From a virus: 55,754 nucleotides of DNA. Of this stretch, positions 9,429 to 17,035 are shown one piece after another. Numbering within the stretch: the first letter of the stretch is position 1; every line of letters starts with the position of its first letter. Both the position numbers and the translations under genes were made by a program. The DNA lies in the IMG/VR virus record IMGVR_UViG_3300020176_000019, positions 1-55,754 of that record. One strand, given 5' to 3'. The notes below the pieces were generated by a model. It saw only the letters and a program-made list of their open reading frames with translations, was not told the DNA's origin and searched no databases.

Positions 9429-11216
9429 TCAGGAGAGTAGCGAAGCGTCAGGATTGTTGAGCGCACCACTGAGGCTCTTAATTGTAACCTGTTTCCTGAA
9501 TCCTGTACCACTTTCCTCTTTTGGTGGATCCACTGCAACCAGACCCATTCGCTGTCTGGCACAGTCGAGAGCCAGAAACGCAGCGTCAGCCAAGTCAGGT
9601 GATCGACCGAACCGACTCTTGAACTCCTGCTTTGATTCGATCTTCACCTTCAGGGATCCGGTTTTCACCATATCGTAGTTTCGGGCGCACATCTCTTGAG
9701 CGAGGTCTGACGAGATCCCGTAGATTTGTTTTGTCCGAATCAACTCTTTGCCGACGAACCACAGCTCGCTGACACGGTTCGTGTAAAGCTCCTCTCCAGT
9801 CAGTTGGCTGTTCATGCTAACACGCTTGTCTGAGGGCTTGCCACCAAAGGTCACCCGCATGAAGGATGACTCCCATTCGCCAGCCAGCACGTCACAGAAC
9901 GGCGCACCTGCTCCGGTGGAGTCGAGTGCTACGTTATCTGCGGTGATTCCGCGCCTCTTGCAGTGGTCGATAATCTGGTGAACAATCTGGTAGGTTCGTG
10001 GAACCGCCTTGTTCGTCGCGTCATCGTTCAGGTGAATCGCCTCGCCAAGCTTACAGACATACTGACCGTTACGGGCGTAGCCTACCTCAGCGGTGAACAT
10101 AATCGTCCTGTCACCTCCGTTGGTGAAGGCCGGATCGACGCCAGCCACCATAGTCGGCTTCTCGGCCCAATCGACTTCCCCCATTGACCCGCTCTTCGCC
10201 AGCTCCGCTTCTGAGTAGATTCCGGTGGTCTCGTCACTGTCGAAGAACACAGCGCGAACCATTCGCATGTAACCTCTGGACTCCGCCCCCAAAAGCATCC
10301 GGTCCTCCTCCAGCTTGGCGGCGGTCGGGAGCCACGGATACTTCTCTTCGCCTAAAAGGATATTGGGACTCCGCTCGCCGTCGAGTCTGAGGTAATGCCC
10401 CTTCCACTTCGTCGGCCATTCGTCTGCGGTCTGCGGGTCGATGGAATCCCACCCGTTTTTCGGCTCCGACCAGACTCCGAAAGCGTCGAATCGACTATTC
10501 GGGTTGGACATCCCGATCATCTGGAAGGATGGGTTCTTCGACAAGTTCGTAAGTCCGGCATTTAGAATAGCTTCAGAAAGTTCTGAAAGTTCATCACCAA
10601 TCAGAATAACGCGCTTCTGCTTGATACCAATGAACTTACCGATAGCCTCGCGTGTCTTGGATTTCTCTGCCGCGATAAGTGATAAGCCAGCTCTTTCGAT
10701 AAGCGTGTCGTTCTCATCGACATACGCTGCGTTTCCGATTGAATCCCGAATCTTGATTGGCGCACCATCGATCACTGAGAGGAGTGACATGACTGAACCC
10801 CAAATCCTTTTTCGTGCTTCCCGTAGCGTCGTAGAGGTCATCAGGACCAATGTGTCGCGTGGTTGGCAGAGCCACTGGACAATGCCCCATGCGGCCATTG
10901 TGTGGGATTTACCGGACGAAGCAGAACCACCAATCGCCAGATACTTGTGTTTAATCGCAGCCCGAACCATCTGTTCGGCCCAAGGATGCCGGACCATCAT
11001 TGGTTCCGGTAGGTCTTCGCGGTTCCAGAGTTCGTCGCAGATCCGCCAGAAGTAAAACTCTTTCGCCTTACCGTTTGGGTGGTGGGCGAATCCGTATAGC
11101 AGAGCAGTGAGGAGACTGGTCGGTTGGATCATCAACCCGCCGACATCCATTTTCTTGGTGGTTGGGTCGATACGCGGCTCTAGAACGCGCTTGCGCTTGT
11201 CTGCTTCTGTAGGCAT
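9429..11216 (-). CDS. terL: Terminase large subunit (packaging ATPase-nuclease)
   Basis: 595 residues. The N-terminal ATPase has Walker A GGSASSGKS (96-104) and a Walker B-like strand VILIGDE (D208, E209). The C-terminal RNase H-like nuclease has acidic residues in 'GVDPAFTNGGDR' (D361), 'ALDSTG' (D432) and 'PDLADAAFLALD' near 560. This is the motor that pumps DNA into the prohead through the portal and cuts it. The length is slightly above the usual 450-600. It is transcribed away from TerS with only 10 bp between the two start codons, an unusual arrangement. No Shine-Dalgarno site precedes ATG 11216. Confidence 0.95.
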   Translation of the reverse strand: MPTEADKRKRVLEPRIDPTTKKMDVGGLMIQPTSLLTALLYGFAHHPNGKAKEFYFWRICDELWNREDLPEPMMVRHPWAEQMVRAAIKHKYLAIGGSASSGKSHTMAAWGIVQWLCQPRDTLVLMTSTTLREARKRIWGSVMSLLSVIDGAPIKIRDSIGNAAYVDENDTLIERAGLSLIAAEKSKTREAIGKFIGIKQKRVILIGDELSELSEAILNAGLTNLSKNPSFQMIGMSNPNSRFDAFGVWSEPKNGWDSIDPQTADEWPTKWKGHYLRLDGERSPNILLGEEKYPWLPTAAKLEEDRMLLGAESRGYMRMVRAVFFDSDETTGIYSEAELAKSGSMGEVDWAEKPTMVAGVDPAFTNGGDRTIMFTAEVGYARNGQYVCKLGEAIHLNDDATNKAVPRTYQIVHQIIDHCKRRGITADNVALDSTGAGAPFCDVLAGEWESSFMRVTFGGKPSDKRVSMNSQLTGEELYTNRVSELWFVGKELIRTKQIYGISSDLAQEMCARNYDMVKTGSLKVKIESKQEFKSRFGRSPDLADAAFLALDCARQRMGLVAVDPPKEESGTGFRKQVTIKSLSGALNNPDASLLS

Positions 11217-11226
11217 AATTTAATAA

Positions 11227-11868
11227 ATGTCTGAAAAACCCATTAGAGAAGTCGAGGCCGAAGCCTTACGACTTAGCAAAGAAGGTTACAGTAATTCTGC
11301 TATCGGTCAACACATTGGAGTCCACCGCAACACTGTCCGTAACTGGCTGAGGAAGCATGGCGTTGCCCCGAAGATGAATGGGGACACAGCAGACGGGCGG
11401 GTTCTCGACAACCTGATTCACAATACCAAGATAAAAGAAGAACACCAAAAGCCTGATGCCGACACAGACCAGCTCAAAGAAGATATCGACGACCACTTTA
11501 ACGACACTATATCTTCTGCAATCGTTGAAGAAAGATTCAGGGCCTCGAAACAAGAAGACCTCGACCTCAACGAGATCGCAGAAGCCCAGAGTTCCCCCGC
11601 TGACAAATACCAGCACTACATAGCAGCAGCCGGAATTAAGTTGCTGAGGGACTCAATGAAAACGCTGCGTGGTCCGAAGACGATCCGCGAGATGTCAGAA
11701 CTCGACCAGCTCATTCGACGTAACTTAGGGCTAAACGCCAAGACTGGTGGTGGCAATAGTAAGATGCAAATCGACATCTCGATCCTGAATAACTCCAAAG
11801 CCGACAAAGGTGGGGGTGCGATCAGGCAGAAAAAAACGATTGACGGAGATACCGGAAAAGAGATTTAA
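11227..11868 (+). CDS. terS: Terminase small subunit (HTH DNA-recognition protein)
   Basis: 213 residues. Residues about 8-40 form a helix-turn-helix ('GYSNSAIGQHIGVHRNTVRNWL'), followed by an acidic linker. A helical segment 'ADKYQHYIAAAGIKLLRDSMKTL' and 'LDQLIRRNLGL' precede a C-terminal strand-forming tail 'KMQIDISILNN', the order seen in small terminase subunits of short-tailed phages. It should bind the packaging site and regulate TerL. It is the first gene of the plus-strand replication operon and lies head-to-head with terL, so packaging initiation is on the replication transcript. The alternative is an HTH regulator, but the C-terminal pattern and neighbour favour TerS. Confidence 0.75.
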   Translation: MSEKPIREVEAEALRLSKEGYSNSAIGQHIGVHRNTVRNWLRKHGVAPKMNGDTADGRVLDNLIHNTKIKEEHQKPDADTDQLKEDIDDHFNDTISSAIVEERFRASKQEDLDLNEIAEAQSSPADKYQHYIAAAGIKLLRDSMKTLRGPKTIREMSELDQLIRRNLGLNAKTGGGNSKMQIDISILNNSKADKGGGAIRQKKTIDGDTGKEI

Positions 11869-11881
11869 TCAACCGCTCAAG

Positions 11882-12112
11882 ATGTTTACGAACCGACAGC
11901 CAGAAATGAACCCTCAATTCATCACGCGAGTGGATGACGGTGCAGACTTCCGTTTTCCGGTCGATAAGGCTGACGGCCTTTGGTATCGAGTGATCCCAGA
12001 AACCGCCAAAGAAGTTTTTTACTTGCAGGCGTTGCCAAAAGGGATCAGAGTTCTTGTCCCTGCTGAGGGCGATGGCCTTCTGGTTAGGGGAGACTCAATA
12101 CCAACGAAATAA
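11882..12112 (+). CDS. Hypothetical 76-residue protein
   Basis: The start is set at ATG 11882, 13 bp after the terS stop; a longer frame from 11810 would overlap terS. The protein begins MFTNRQPEMNP and has a mostly beta pattern (FRFPVDKADGLWYRVI, IRVLVPAEGDGLLVRG). No family is recognised. It is encoded between terS and a short acidic ORF, so it is co-transcribed with the replication genes. Confidence 0.6.
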   Translation: MFTNRQPEMNPQFITRVDDGADFRFPVDKADGLWYRVIPETAKEVFYLQALPKGIRVLVPAEGDGLLVRGDSIPTK

Positions 12113-12114
12113 TA

Positions 12115-12288
12115 ATGAATACAGAATTAGATTGGCAGAAGTTAGATATTATAAGACTGTTTCTCTTGAACCAAGAAGAAGAGTTCAGTAACCACATCGA
12201 AGAATTTGGATACGATTCTCCCGAAGCCGAACAACTGCAAGAGGAGATACTCCAGATCCTGTGGGATAAGATGGAAGAAGTATTATGA
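12115..12288 (+). CDS. Small acidic helical protein, 57 residues
   Basis: Reads MNTELDWQKLDIIRLF... ending WDKMEEVL, rich in Glu, with an amphipathic helix. It starts 2 bp after the previous stop, and its TGA overlaps the next gene's ATG (ATGA at 12285), which supports it as a translated gene in the operon. Function unknown. Confidence 0.6.
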   Translation: MNTELDWQKLDIIRLFLLNQEEEFSNHIEEFGYDSPEAEQLQEEILQILWDKMEEVL

Positions 12289-12683
12289 AACCCGAAACCC
12301 TATTCCGTTTACACGAAGAGACGTGTAAGAAAACGCTCGAAATTATGCGGGCGAAGAACAGCGATTACTGCGGCGGCGAAAACACCGTCGATGCACTCGC
12401 GAACTTCAAGACCGCTCAATCTTTAGGTCTTCATCCGGTCACCGGATTACTGTTGCGGATGCAGGATAAGCTCATGCGGATTAAGTCATTCGTCAACGAC
12501 GGCGAGTTGAAGGTTGCTGGCGAGTCCGTCAATGATGCCTGTGAGGATCTCGTCAACTATGCGATTCTTGCGAAAGCCCTCTTCCTTGAAGAACGAGAAG
12601 ATCTTTGCGAACACTGCGGAGGTGACGTAGAGATTGAAGATAAATGCCAAAACATTCTCTGCCCGAGGTTAGGGTCTGAGTAG
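12285..12683 (+). CDS. MazG-like / nucleotide-pyrophosphohydrolase-type protein with C-terminal zinc ribbon
   Basis: 132 residues. The N-terminal all-helical part has 'KNSDYCGGENTVDALANFK', 'LLLRMQDKLMRIKSF' and 'ESVNDACEDLVNYAILAKAL', where E and D residues spaced along two helices resemble the metal site of the all-alpha NTP pyrophosphatase (MazG/DUF1599-like) superfamily. The C-terminus has a four-Cys ribbon (CEHCG...C...C, residues about 108-127), not usual for that family. It would act on nucleotides or alarmones during infection. The fold assignment rests on motif resemblance only. It overlaps the upstream ORF by ATGA. Confidence 0.6.
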   Translation: MKPETLFRLHEETCKKTLEIMRAKNSDYCGGENTVDALANFKTAQSLGLHPVTGLLLRMQDKLMRIKSFVNDGELKVAGESVNDACEDLVNYAILAKALFLEEREDLCEHCGGDVEIEDKCQNILCPRLGSE

Positions 12684-12684
12684 T

Positions 12685-12758
12685 TATATAGGGAATAGAG
12701 TCGGAGGAGATCTCCGGACGATGGCTTCTGTTTCTCCATTCATTGAACACCCTATATG
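12685..12758 (+). promoter_or_regulatory. Leader hairpin before the RuvC-like gene
   Basis: The 72 bp gap folds: ATATAGGG (12686-12693) pairs with CCCTATAT (12750-12757), enclosing an inner hairpin GTC-GGAG / CTCC-GGAC near 12700-12719. The last two paired bases are the first two of the start codon at 12756, so the start lies at the base of the stem. It may control translation. No Shine-Dalgarno site is visible. Confidence 0.45.
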
Positions 12759-13250
12759 ACAGATCTAATCATCGGAATTGACAACGGACTCGATGGCGGA
12801 CTTTGTGCAATATCTACATTTGACGGTGTTGTTATTGCGAAGACTCGCATGCCGACCATCCAGCTATCCAAGAAAAAGGAGGTGGATATCCGTAAGGTCA
12901 ATCAGTGGATATTAGATCTACACTCCTCCTTTGAATTAGCGATTGAAGAACCGCTCGCACACGCAAAAAGCAGCCAAGCCGTCCGGTCGATGGCGATCTC
13001 ATTTGGCAAACTTTTAGGTATGGCTGAAAGCCACCGTTATCTGGTCAAGCGTGTAAGCGTCCATAAGTGGCAGAAGCATATGCTTGGCCGGATTCCCAAA
13101 GGAAAGACCAAAGAAGCCGCCCTAGAACTGGCGGAACAACTCGCGCCTGAAGAGAACTGGCTCGCGAACAAACGGTGCCGGAAGCCCCATGACGGCATGA
13201 TCGATGCCTACCTAATTGCCACCTACATCTGGTCTGGAAAAAAAAGTTGA
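12756..13250 (+). CDS. RuvC-like Holliday-junction resolvase
   Basis: 164 residues with an RNase H-like layout: strand 1 'LIIGIDNGLDGG' (D9), 'LAIEEPLAHA' (E64 or E65), and C-terminal 'HDGMIDAYLIATY' (D145, D149). These match the four acidic residues of RuvC-type resolvases. Phage versions cut branched replication intermediates before packaging, which fits a place between the nucleotide-handling gene and the helicase. It begins in a hairpin leader. It lacks any extra domain and is near the family's usual 150-175 residues. Confidence 0.8.
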   Translation: MTDLIIGIDNGLDGGLCAISTFDGVVIAKTRMPTIQLSKKKEVDIRKVNQWILDLHSSFELAIEEPLAHAKSSQAVRSMAISFGKLLGMAESHRYLVKRVSVHKWQKHMLGRIPKGKTKEAALELAEQLAPEENWLANKRCRKPHDGMIDAYLIATYIWSGKKS

Positions 13251-13277
13251 GAATTTTCTGGACGGATTATTGATCGT

Positions 13278-13308
13278 CATTTATTTGTCTGTGCATAGAC
13301 AATAAATG
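13278..13308 (+). promoter_or_regulatory. Start-codon hairpin before the helicase gene
   Basis: CATTTATTTGTCT (13278-13290), a 6 nt loop, then AGACAATAAATG (13297-13308) form a 12 bp inverted repeat with one bulged T. The final ATG is the helicase start codon, so the start would be fully paired in the mRNA. This suggests translational control or a protein-binding operator. Confidence 0.5.
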
Positions 13309-14598
13309 AAGACACTATACGAAAAGCAACAAGAAGCCTTCGACTTCTTTATCGCTAAACAAAGAGCTGGCTCGAACACCCTAGACACGAGCCACGTCGG
13401 AACTGGTAAGACCATCGTCGCTTGCCACCTTGCGAAAGTATTAAACAGGCCAGTTGCGGTTATTTGTCCGAAAGCGGTGATCCCATCATGGCAACGCGAA
13501 CTCGCCGAGTGCGGCATCGAACCGTTGTTCGTCCTGAACTACGAGAAGATCAGGACTGGCCGGACAGACTTTATGTCTAAGCGCGGCAAGAAGATCATGA
13601 GGTGGGACTTGCCGGAAAACACACTTATGCTCGTGGATGAGGTCCACAAATGCAAAGGGCCATATACCCAGAATGCTCAACTGCTGGTTTCGCTCGTAGC
13701 TCAAGGCTACTCCGTCCACGCAATGTCCGCGACTGCCGCCGAAGACCCGACAGAGATGCGGCCAATCGGGTTCGCGTTGGGTCTTCACAACCTGAACAAG
13801 TCTGAAGACGGCCTCAAGAGTTGGTATGGCTGGATGATGCAGTATGGTTGTAGCCAGAATGAATGGGGCGCGTGGGAGATACTCCGTAAGTCAAAGCTCA
13901 GTGACCTCAATAAGGTCATGTATAGCAAGAACGTCAAACGCCTGACGGTCGATGACTTCCCTGATTCCTTTAAAGCGAATCGTGTATTCGTGGAGCCTGT
14001 AGCCTTTACCTCTGCGTCAAAAATCGCGAAGGCGTATGAGAAACTCGGCATCACGCCGGAGATCATCGAGGATTACCTACTCACCGGATCGGTGGACGAC
14101 AGCGAGTGGGTCCTTGTAAATCTGCTACGTGCAAGACAGCTCGCTGAATCGCTGAAAGCGAAAGACATGGCGGACATGGCTAAGGACTATATCGAACAAG
14201 GCAACAGCGTCGTCATGTTCGTGAACTTCTCCGATACCGCTGAGGTCTTATCGGGTCTGCTCGATTGCCCTGCTATTGTCGGTGGACAGACGGCAGAGGA
14301 GCGTCAGCAGATCATTGACGATTTTCAGGCAGACAAGCAGAACGTCATTGTCGTCAACATCGCGGCTGGCGGAACCGGAATCTCGCTGCATGACATCAAC
14401 GGTAACCGCCAACGGATCTCGTTGATCTCACCGACCTTTAACGTGAAAGATCATTTACAGGCGTTAGGCCGTATCCACCGTAACGGTGCGAAGAGCGACG
14501 CTATCCAGAAGATCTTAGTCGCTGACGGCTCTATCGAAGAGCATGTCATGCGCGTAATCGAAGAGAAAACTTCAAACCTCAACACCTTACACCAATGA
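13306..14598 (+). CDS. SNF2/DExH-type superfamily 2 helicase
   Basis: 430 residues. Motif I is 'VGTGKT' (31-36, in a 'DTSHVGTGKT' context), motif II DEVH (111-114), motif III SAT (141-143) and motif VI 'ALGRIHRNG' (about R389-R392), followed by a short tail. The motif set, the Q/His-type GRIHR and the absence of a strand-separation insert match compact phage SNF2-like translocases used in recombination or fork remodelling. It follows RuvC-like and shares its last 4 bp (ATGA) with the DnaA-like gene. Confidence 0.9.
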   Translation: MKTLYEKQQEAFDFFIAKQRAGSNTLDTSHVGTGKTIVACHLAKVLNRPVAVICPKAVIPSWQRELAECGIEPLFVLNYEKIRTGRTDFMSKRGKKIMRWDLPENTLMLVDEVHKCKGPYTQNAQLLVSLVAQGYSVHAMSATAAEDPTEMRPIGFALGLHNLNKSEDGLKSWYGWMMQYGCSQNEWGAWEILRKSKLSDLNKVMYSKNVKRLTVDDFPDSFKANRVFVEPVAFTSASKIAKAYEKLGITPEIIEDYLLTGSVDDSEWVLVNLLRARQLAESLKAKDMADMAKDYIEQGNSVVMFVNFSDTAEVLSGLLDCPAIVGGQTAEERQQIIDDFQADKQNVIVVNIAAGGTGISLHDINGNRQRISLISPTFNVKDHLQALGRIHRNGAKSDAIQKILVADGSIEEHVMRVIEEKTSNLNTLHQ

Positions 14599-14927
14599 AC
14601 AAAATAGCCGGACTAACTAATTATAAGCAGACCATTATTGATAAAGTAGTCTCACTCGTGGCGGGAGAATTTTCCGTTGAAGAGGGAGACCTATTTAAGA
14701 AGTCTAGGGCATCACGATATTCAATTCCGAGATCGATAGCGGTCGGTATCCTTAGAAAATTCTACGGGATACAGCAACAGATCCTAGCTGACTACTTCGG
14801 ATACGTATCCCACAGCAGCGTAGCTCACGCAGTTCAATCAGTTGAGAAAAAGATCAACATTGAGCCAGAGATAAAGAAGATTGTTGAGAACATCCTCTAC
14901 AATATTAAGCAGCTAGAAATCAAATAA
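14595..14927 (+). CDS. Stand-alone DnaA domain IV-like DNA-binding protein
   Basis: 110 residues. Residues about 30-85 follow the DnaA C-terminal domain: 'LFKKSRASRYSIPRSIAVGILRKFYG', 'QQQILADYFG' and 'SHSSVAHAVQSVEKK', compared with the DnaA pattern of SKSR..R...PR.iAmyL, IG..FGGRDHSTV.HA. No AAA+ domain is present. It could bind DnaA-box-like sites at the phage origin or compete with host DnaA for chromosomal sites; both are inference. It starts inside the helicase stop (ATGA overlap) and is followed 2 bp later by another HTH protein of similar length. Confidence 0.75.
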   Translation: MNKIAGLTNYKQTIIDKVVSLVAGEFSVEEGDLFKKSRASRYSIPRSIAVGILRKFYGIQQQILADYFGYVSHSSVAHAVQSVEKKINIEPEIKKIVENILYNIKQLEIK

Positions 14928-14929
14928 TC

Positions 14930-15253
14930 ATGGAAAACATAGAGATAAAAGAGAACTCGAAAATGATGCAGGAAGCGATTGTCATTGATGCGACAAGGCT
15001 TATCAAAAAATATTCAGAGCAGTATGGCCTACCACCTAAATGGATAATGAGCCGTTTTGATGAGGGCGGCCCAAAAGGTAGGACCATCCAAACCAGAATG
15101 CAATCCTCTCACATTAGGCATCGTGTAATCACTGAGCTAGCCGATTTGGGATATTCGAGAGATTTGATAGCGCGTTCGTTCAACCTTGGCCGTGACGCGA
15201 TAAACAGCATTATTAGTAAATTCAGAAAACAACAAAATGAACACCAACACTAA
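14930..15253 (+). CDS. HTH protein, possible divergent relative of the DnaA-like neighbour
   Basis: 107 residues. The C-terminal half 'RVITELADLGYSRDLIARSFNLGRDAINSIISKFRK' is a clear helix-turn-helix. The N-terminal pattern (VIDATRLIKKYSEQYGLP..WIMSR) can be laid over the preceding gene with similar spacing, so the two may be diverged duplicates. The match is weak and by eye. It is likely a DNA-binding factor in replication control. Confidence 0.55.
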   Translation: MENIEIKENSKMMQEAIVIDATRLIKKYSEQYGLPPKWIMSRFDEGGPKGRTIQTRMQSSHIRHRVITELADLGYSRDLIARSFNLGRDAINSIISKFRKQQNEHQH

Positions 15254-15410
15254 ATACTTATCAGAGGCAGAGAAGGTCAGACTCAAGCTACTTGAGGATG
15301 AGATCTTCATGTTGAACAACAAAGTTGAGCGCACACTCAAGAAACGCGACCGCCTCCAACGTGAGGTGAAGCGGATAAACGGAATGACCGCCAAATCCAA
15401 TGGCTCTTAA
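15237..15410 (+). CDS. Small coiled-coil basic protein, 57 residues
   Basis: Reads MNTNTKYLSEAEKVRLKLL... with a heptad helix to about residue 48 (LEDEIFMLNNKVERTLKKRDRL). It overlaps the upstream gene by 17 bp and the downstream gene by 11 bp, both in other frames, in keeping with the tightly packed operon. Function unknown; the overlaps and coding-like composition are the only support. Confidence 0.55.
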   Translation: MNTNTKYLSEAEKVRLKLLEDEIFMLNNKVERTLKKRDRLQREVKRINGMTAKSNGS

Positions 15411-15939
15411 ATATAAACCAGTTATAGGTCCGGCTCTAAAAATAGTATTAGAGCCGGACGAGATAACCGTCTGCGAAACATTAGGGAGATTACGGTCCTT
15501 GATCGCTAGAAGTTCTCGTGTAAAAGACGCGAAAATAGGAAACCAAGATGGTGCAGACGCTGACGTGATGGGCATGAAAGCTGAGTATGCCTTTGCGAAA
15601 GCATTCAATACCTTTCCAGATTTAGGTCTGAAGCCGAGAAGCGGTAGCGCAGACGGTAACTTCAACGGATTAAATTACGATGTTAAATCGACGCGACACT
15701 CAGACGGCATGCTGCTATCTACTCGCAAAGTCAACCCAGACATCGATGTCTATGTTCTCGCTATTGTCAAAAACCGTTGCGTGAAATTTGTCGGCTGGGC
15801 ATACAAAGAAGAATTGATTAAGGAAGAGAACCTTATTGATTTAGGTTACGGCAAAGGATACGGACTTGATCAAGACCAACTAAACGACTTACATCCTGAA
15901 TTAGCTTTTGAAAATAATGAACGAACAACCCAACCATAG
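15400..15939 (+). CDS. PD-(D/E)XK nuclease-like protein
   Basis: 179 residues. 'GMKAEYAFAKAF' (a conserved Glu in the first helix), 'FNGLNYDVKSTR' (D and K of the D-x-K core) and a following strand fit a restriction-endonuclease-like fold. The protein at 22086-22604 has the same arrangement (GEVAFEKTY / LDGLTVDVKAKR). Proteins like this in phages may act as resolvases or as nucleases that attack host or rival DNA. The specific role is unknown. It overlaps the next gene's ATG (15917) by 23 bp. Confidence 0.65.
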   Translation: MALKYKPVIGPALKIVLEPDEITVCETLGRLRSLIARSSRVKDAKIGNQDGADADVMGMKAEYAFAKAFNTFPDLGLKPRSGSADGNFNGLNYDVKSTRHSDGMLLSTRKVNPDIDVYVLAIVKNRCVKFVGWAYKEELIKEENLIDLGYGKGYGLDQDQLNDLHPELAFENNERTTQP

Positions 15940-17014
15940 CGATAGAGGCCACGCGGAGTTTTCTCCATCTAGCCTAAAGTATGTAGCCGCTTGCGCTGCT
16001 TATCAGGGCCGTGATGGAACATCCGCAGCAGCCGAAATGGGGACTCGAATCCACGAGGCTCTTGAAGTCTTCGATCCTTCTGCCCTCCATACTGAGGAGG
16101 AGCATGAGATCTACGAGCAGATCGTTAAGATGGAGCAGGACTTCATGACGAACTTCGACGAGATCGAGGAAGAGCTTAACGAGATCCAAGTTGAGGTCGC
16201 TTTAGATGGCACTGAGACATGGGGAACCTGTGACCGATTCCTGATTCTCAAAGGCGGAGATCGCGCCGTCATGGCCGATTACAAAACAGGCATCTCGATC
16301 ATTGATCCGCCGGAGAAGAACTGGCAGGCCAAAGCTTACACGACCGGAGCATTCCAGAAGTATCCTGACATCGAAGAGATCGTCTTTGCGTTCTACGTGC
16401 CGCAGCACAACGCGACCCTATCTCACGTTTTCAAACGCGAAGACCTGCCGACGCTTGTCGAAGACCTCAGTCGAGTGATCAAAGCTGGTGAAGAGATCCG
16501 CCCGAAATGGCAGGACGGCACACCCGAACTTAATGAATGCACCCCGACTCAGTATTGCCGATTCTGCAAACACGAAGAGGTGTGTCCTGCGTTGGGTGGT
16601 CTCGTTATCAACGTAGCCAAGAAACTGGATACTACGTTACCGGACATCGATCCTACCGACGTTGACGATCCGGCCCGACTCTCGGAGCTTTTCAACATCG
16701 CGAAGATCGTTGAGAACTGGGCAGCGTCGATCAAACGTAAAACGCTTGATGCCCTGAAGGATGGGGAGAAGCTTGACGGCCTGAAGTTACGGTCGATGGG
16801 GCGGACCCGAAAGATCTCCGATAACGCGGCTTTTGTAAAAATCGCAGAAAATTACGGAATTGATCTGGACACTTTGCTGGATCAAGTTAATTTCCCCCTC
16901 GCCAAGGTCTCCAAAAAGGTAGACCGGAGCAAACAACAAGACTTCTATGACGACTGCGAGAACGCGGGAATCATCGAAACATCAGACGAGCGGCACAGTG
17001 TCGCGAGTCAGTAA
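15917..17014 (+). CDS. Cas4/RecB-like PD-(D/E)XK nuclease (DUF2800-type)
   Basis: 365 residues from ATG 15917; an upstream TTG start is less likely. Conserved positions include H46 in 'GTRIHEALE', D106 in 'TWGTCDRF' and D121/K123 in 'VMADYKTG', the RecB-family core with a QxxxY-like helix 'WQAKAYTTGAF'. C26 near the N-terminus plus C208, C214, C217 and C223 give the four cysteines typical of iron-sulfur Cas4/AddB-like nucleases. Phage DUF2800 proteins commonly sit beside the polymerase and recombination genes, as here. They are thought to process DNA ends for recombination. Confidence 0.85.
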   Translation: MNEQPNHSDRGHAEFSPSSLKYVAACAAYQGRDGTSAAAEMGTRIHEALEVFDPSALHTEEEHEIYEQIVKMEQDFMTNFDEIEEELNEIQVEVALDGTETWGTCDRFLILKGGDRAVMADYKTGISIIDPPEKNWQAKAYTTGAFQKYPDIEEIVFAFYVPQHNATLSHVFKREDLPTLVEDLSRVIKAGEEIRPKWQDGTPELNECTPTQYCRFCKHEEVCPALGGLVINVAKKLDTTLPDIDPTDVDDPARLSELFNIAKIVENWAASIKRKTLDALKDGEKLDGLKLRSMGRTRKISDNAAFVKIAENYGIDLDTLLDQVNFPLAKVSKKVDRSKQQDFYDDCENAGIIETSDERHSVASQ

Positions 17015-17035
17015 ACCAAAAACAGAATAGAAAAT

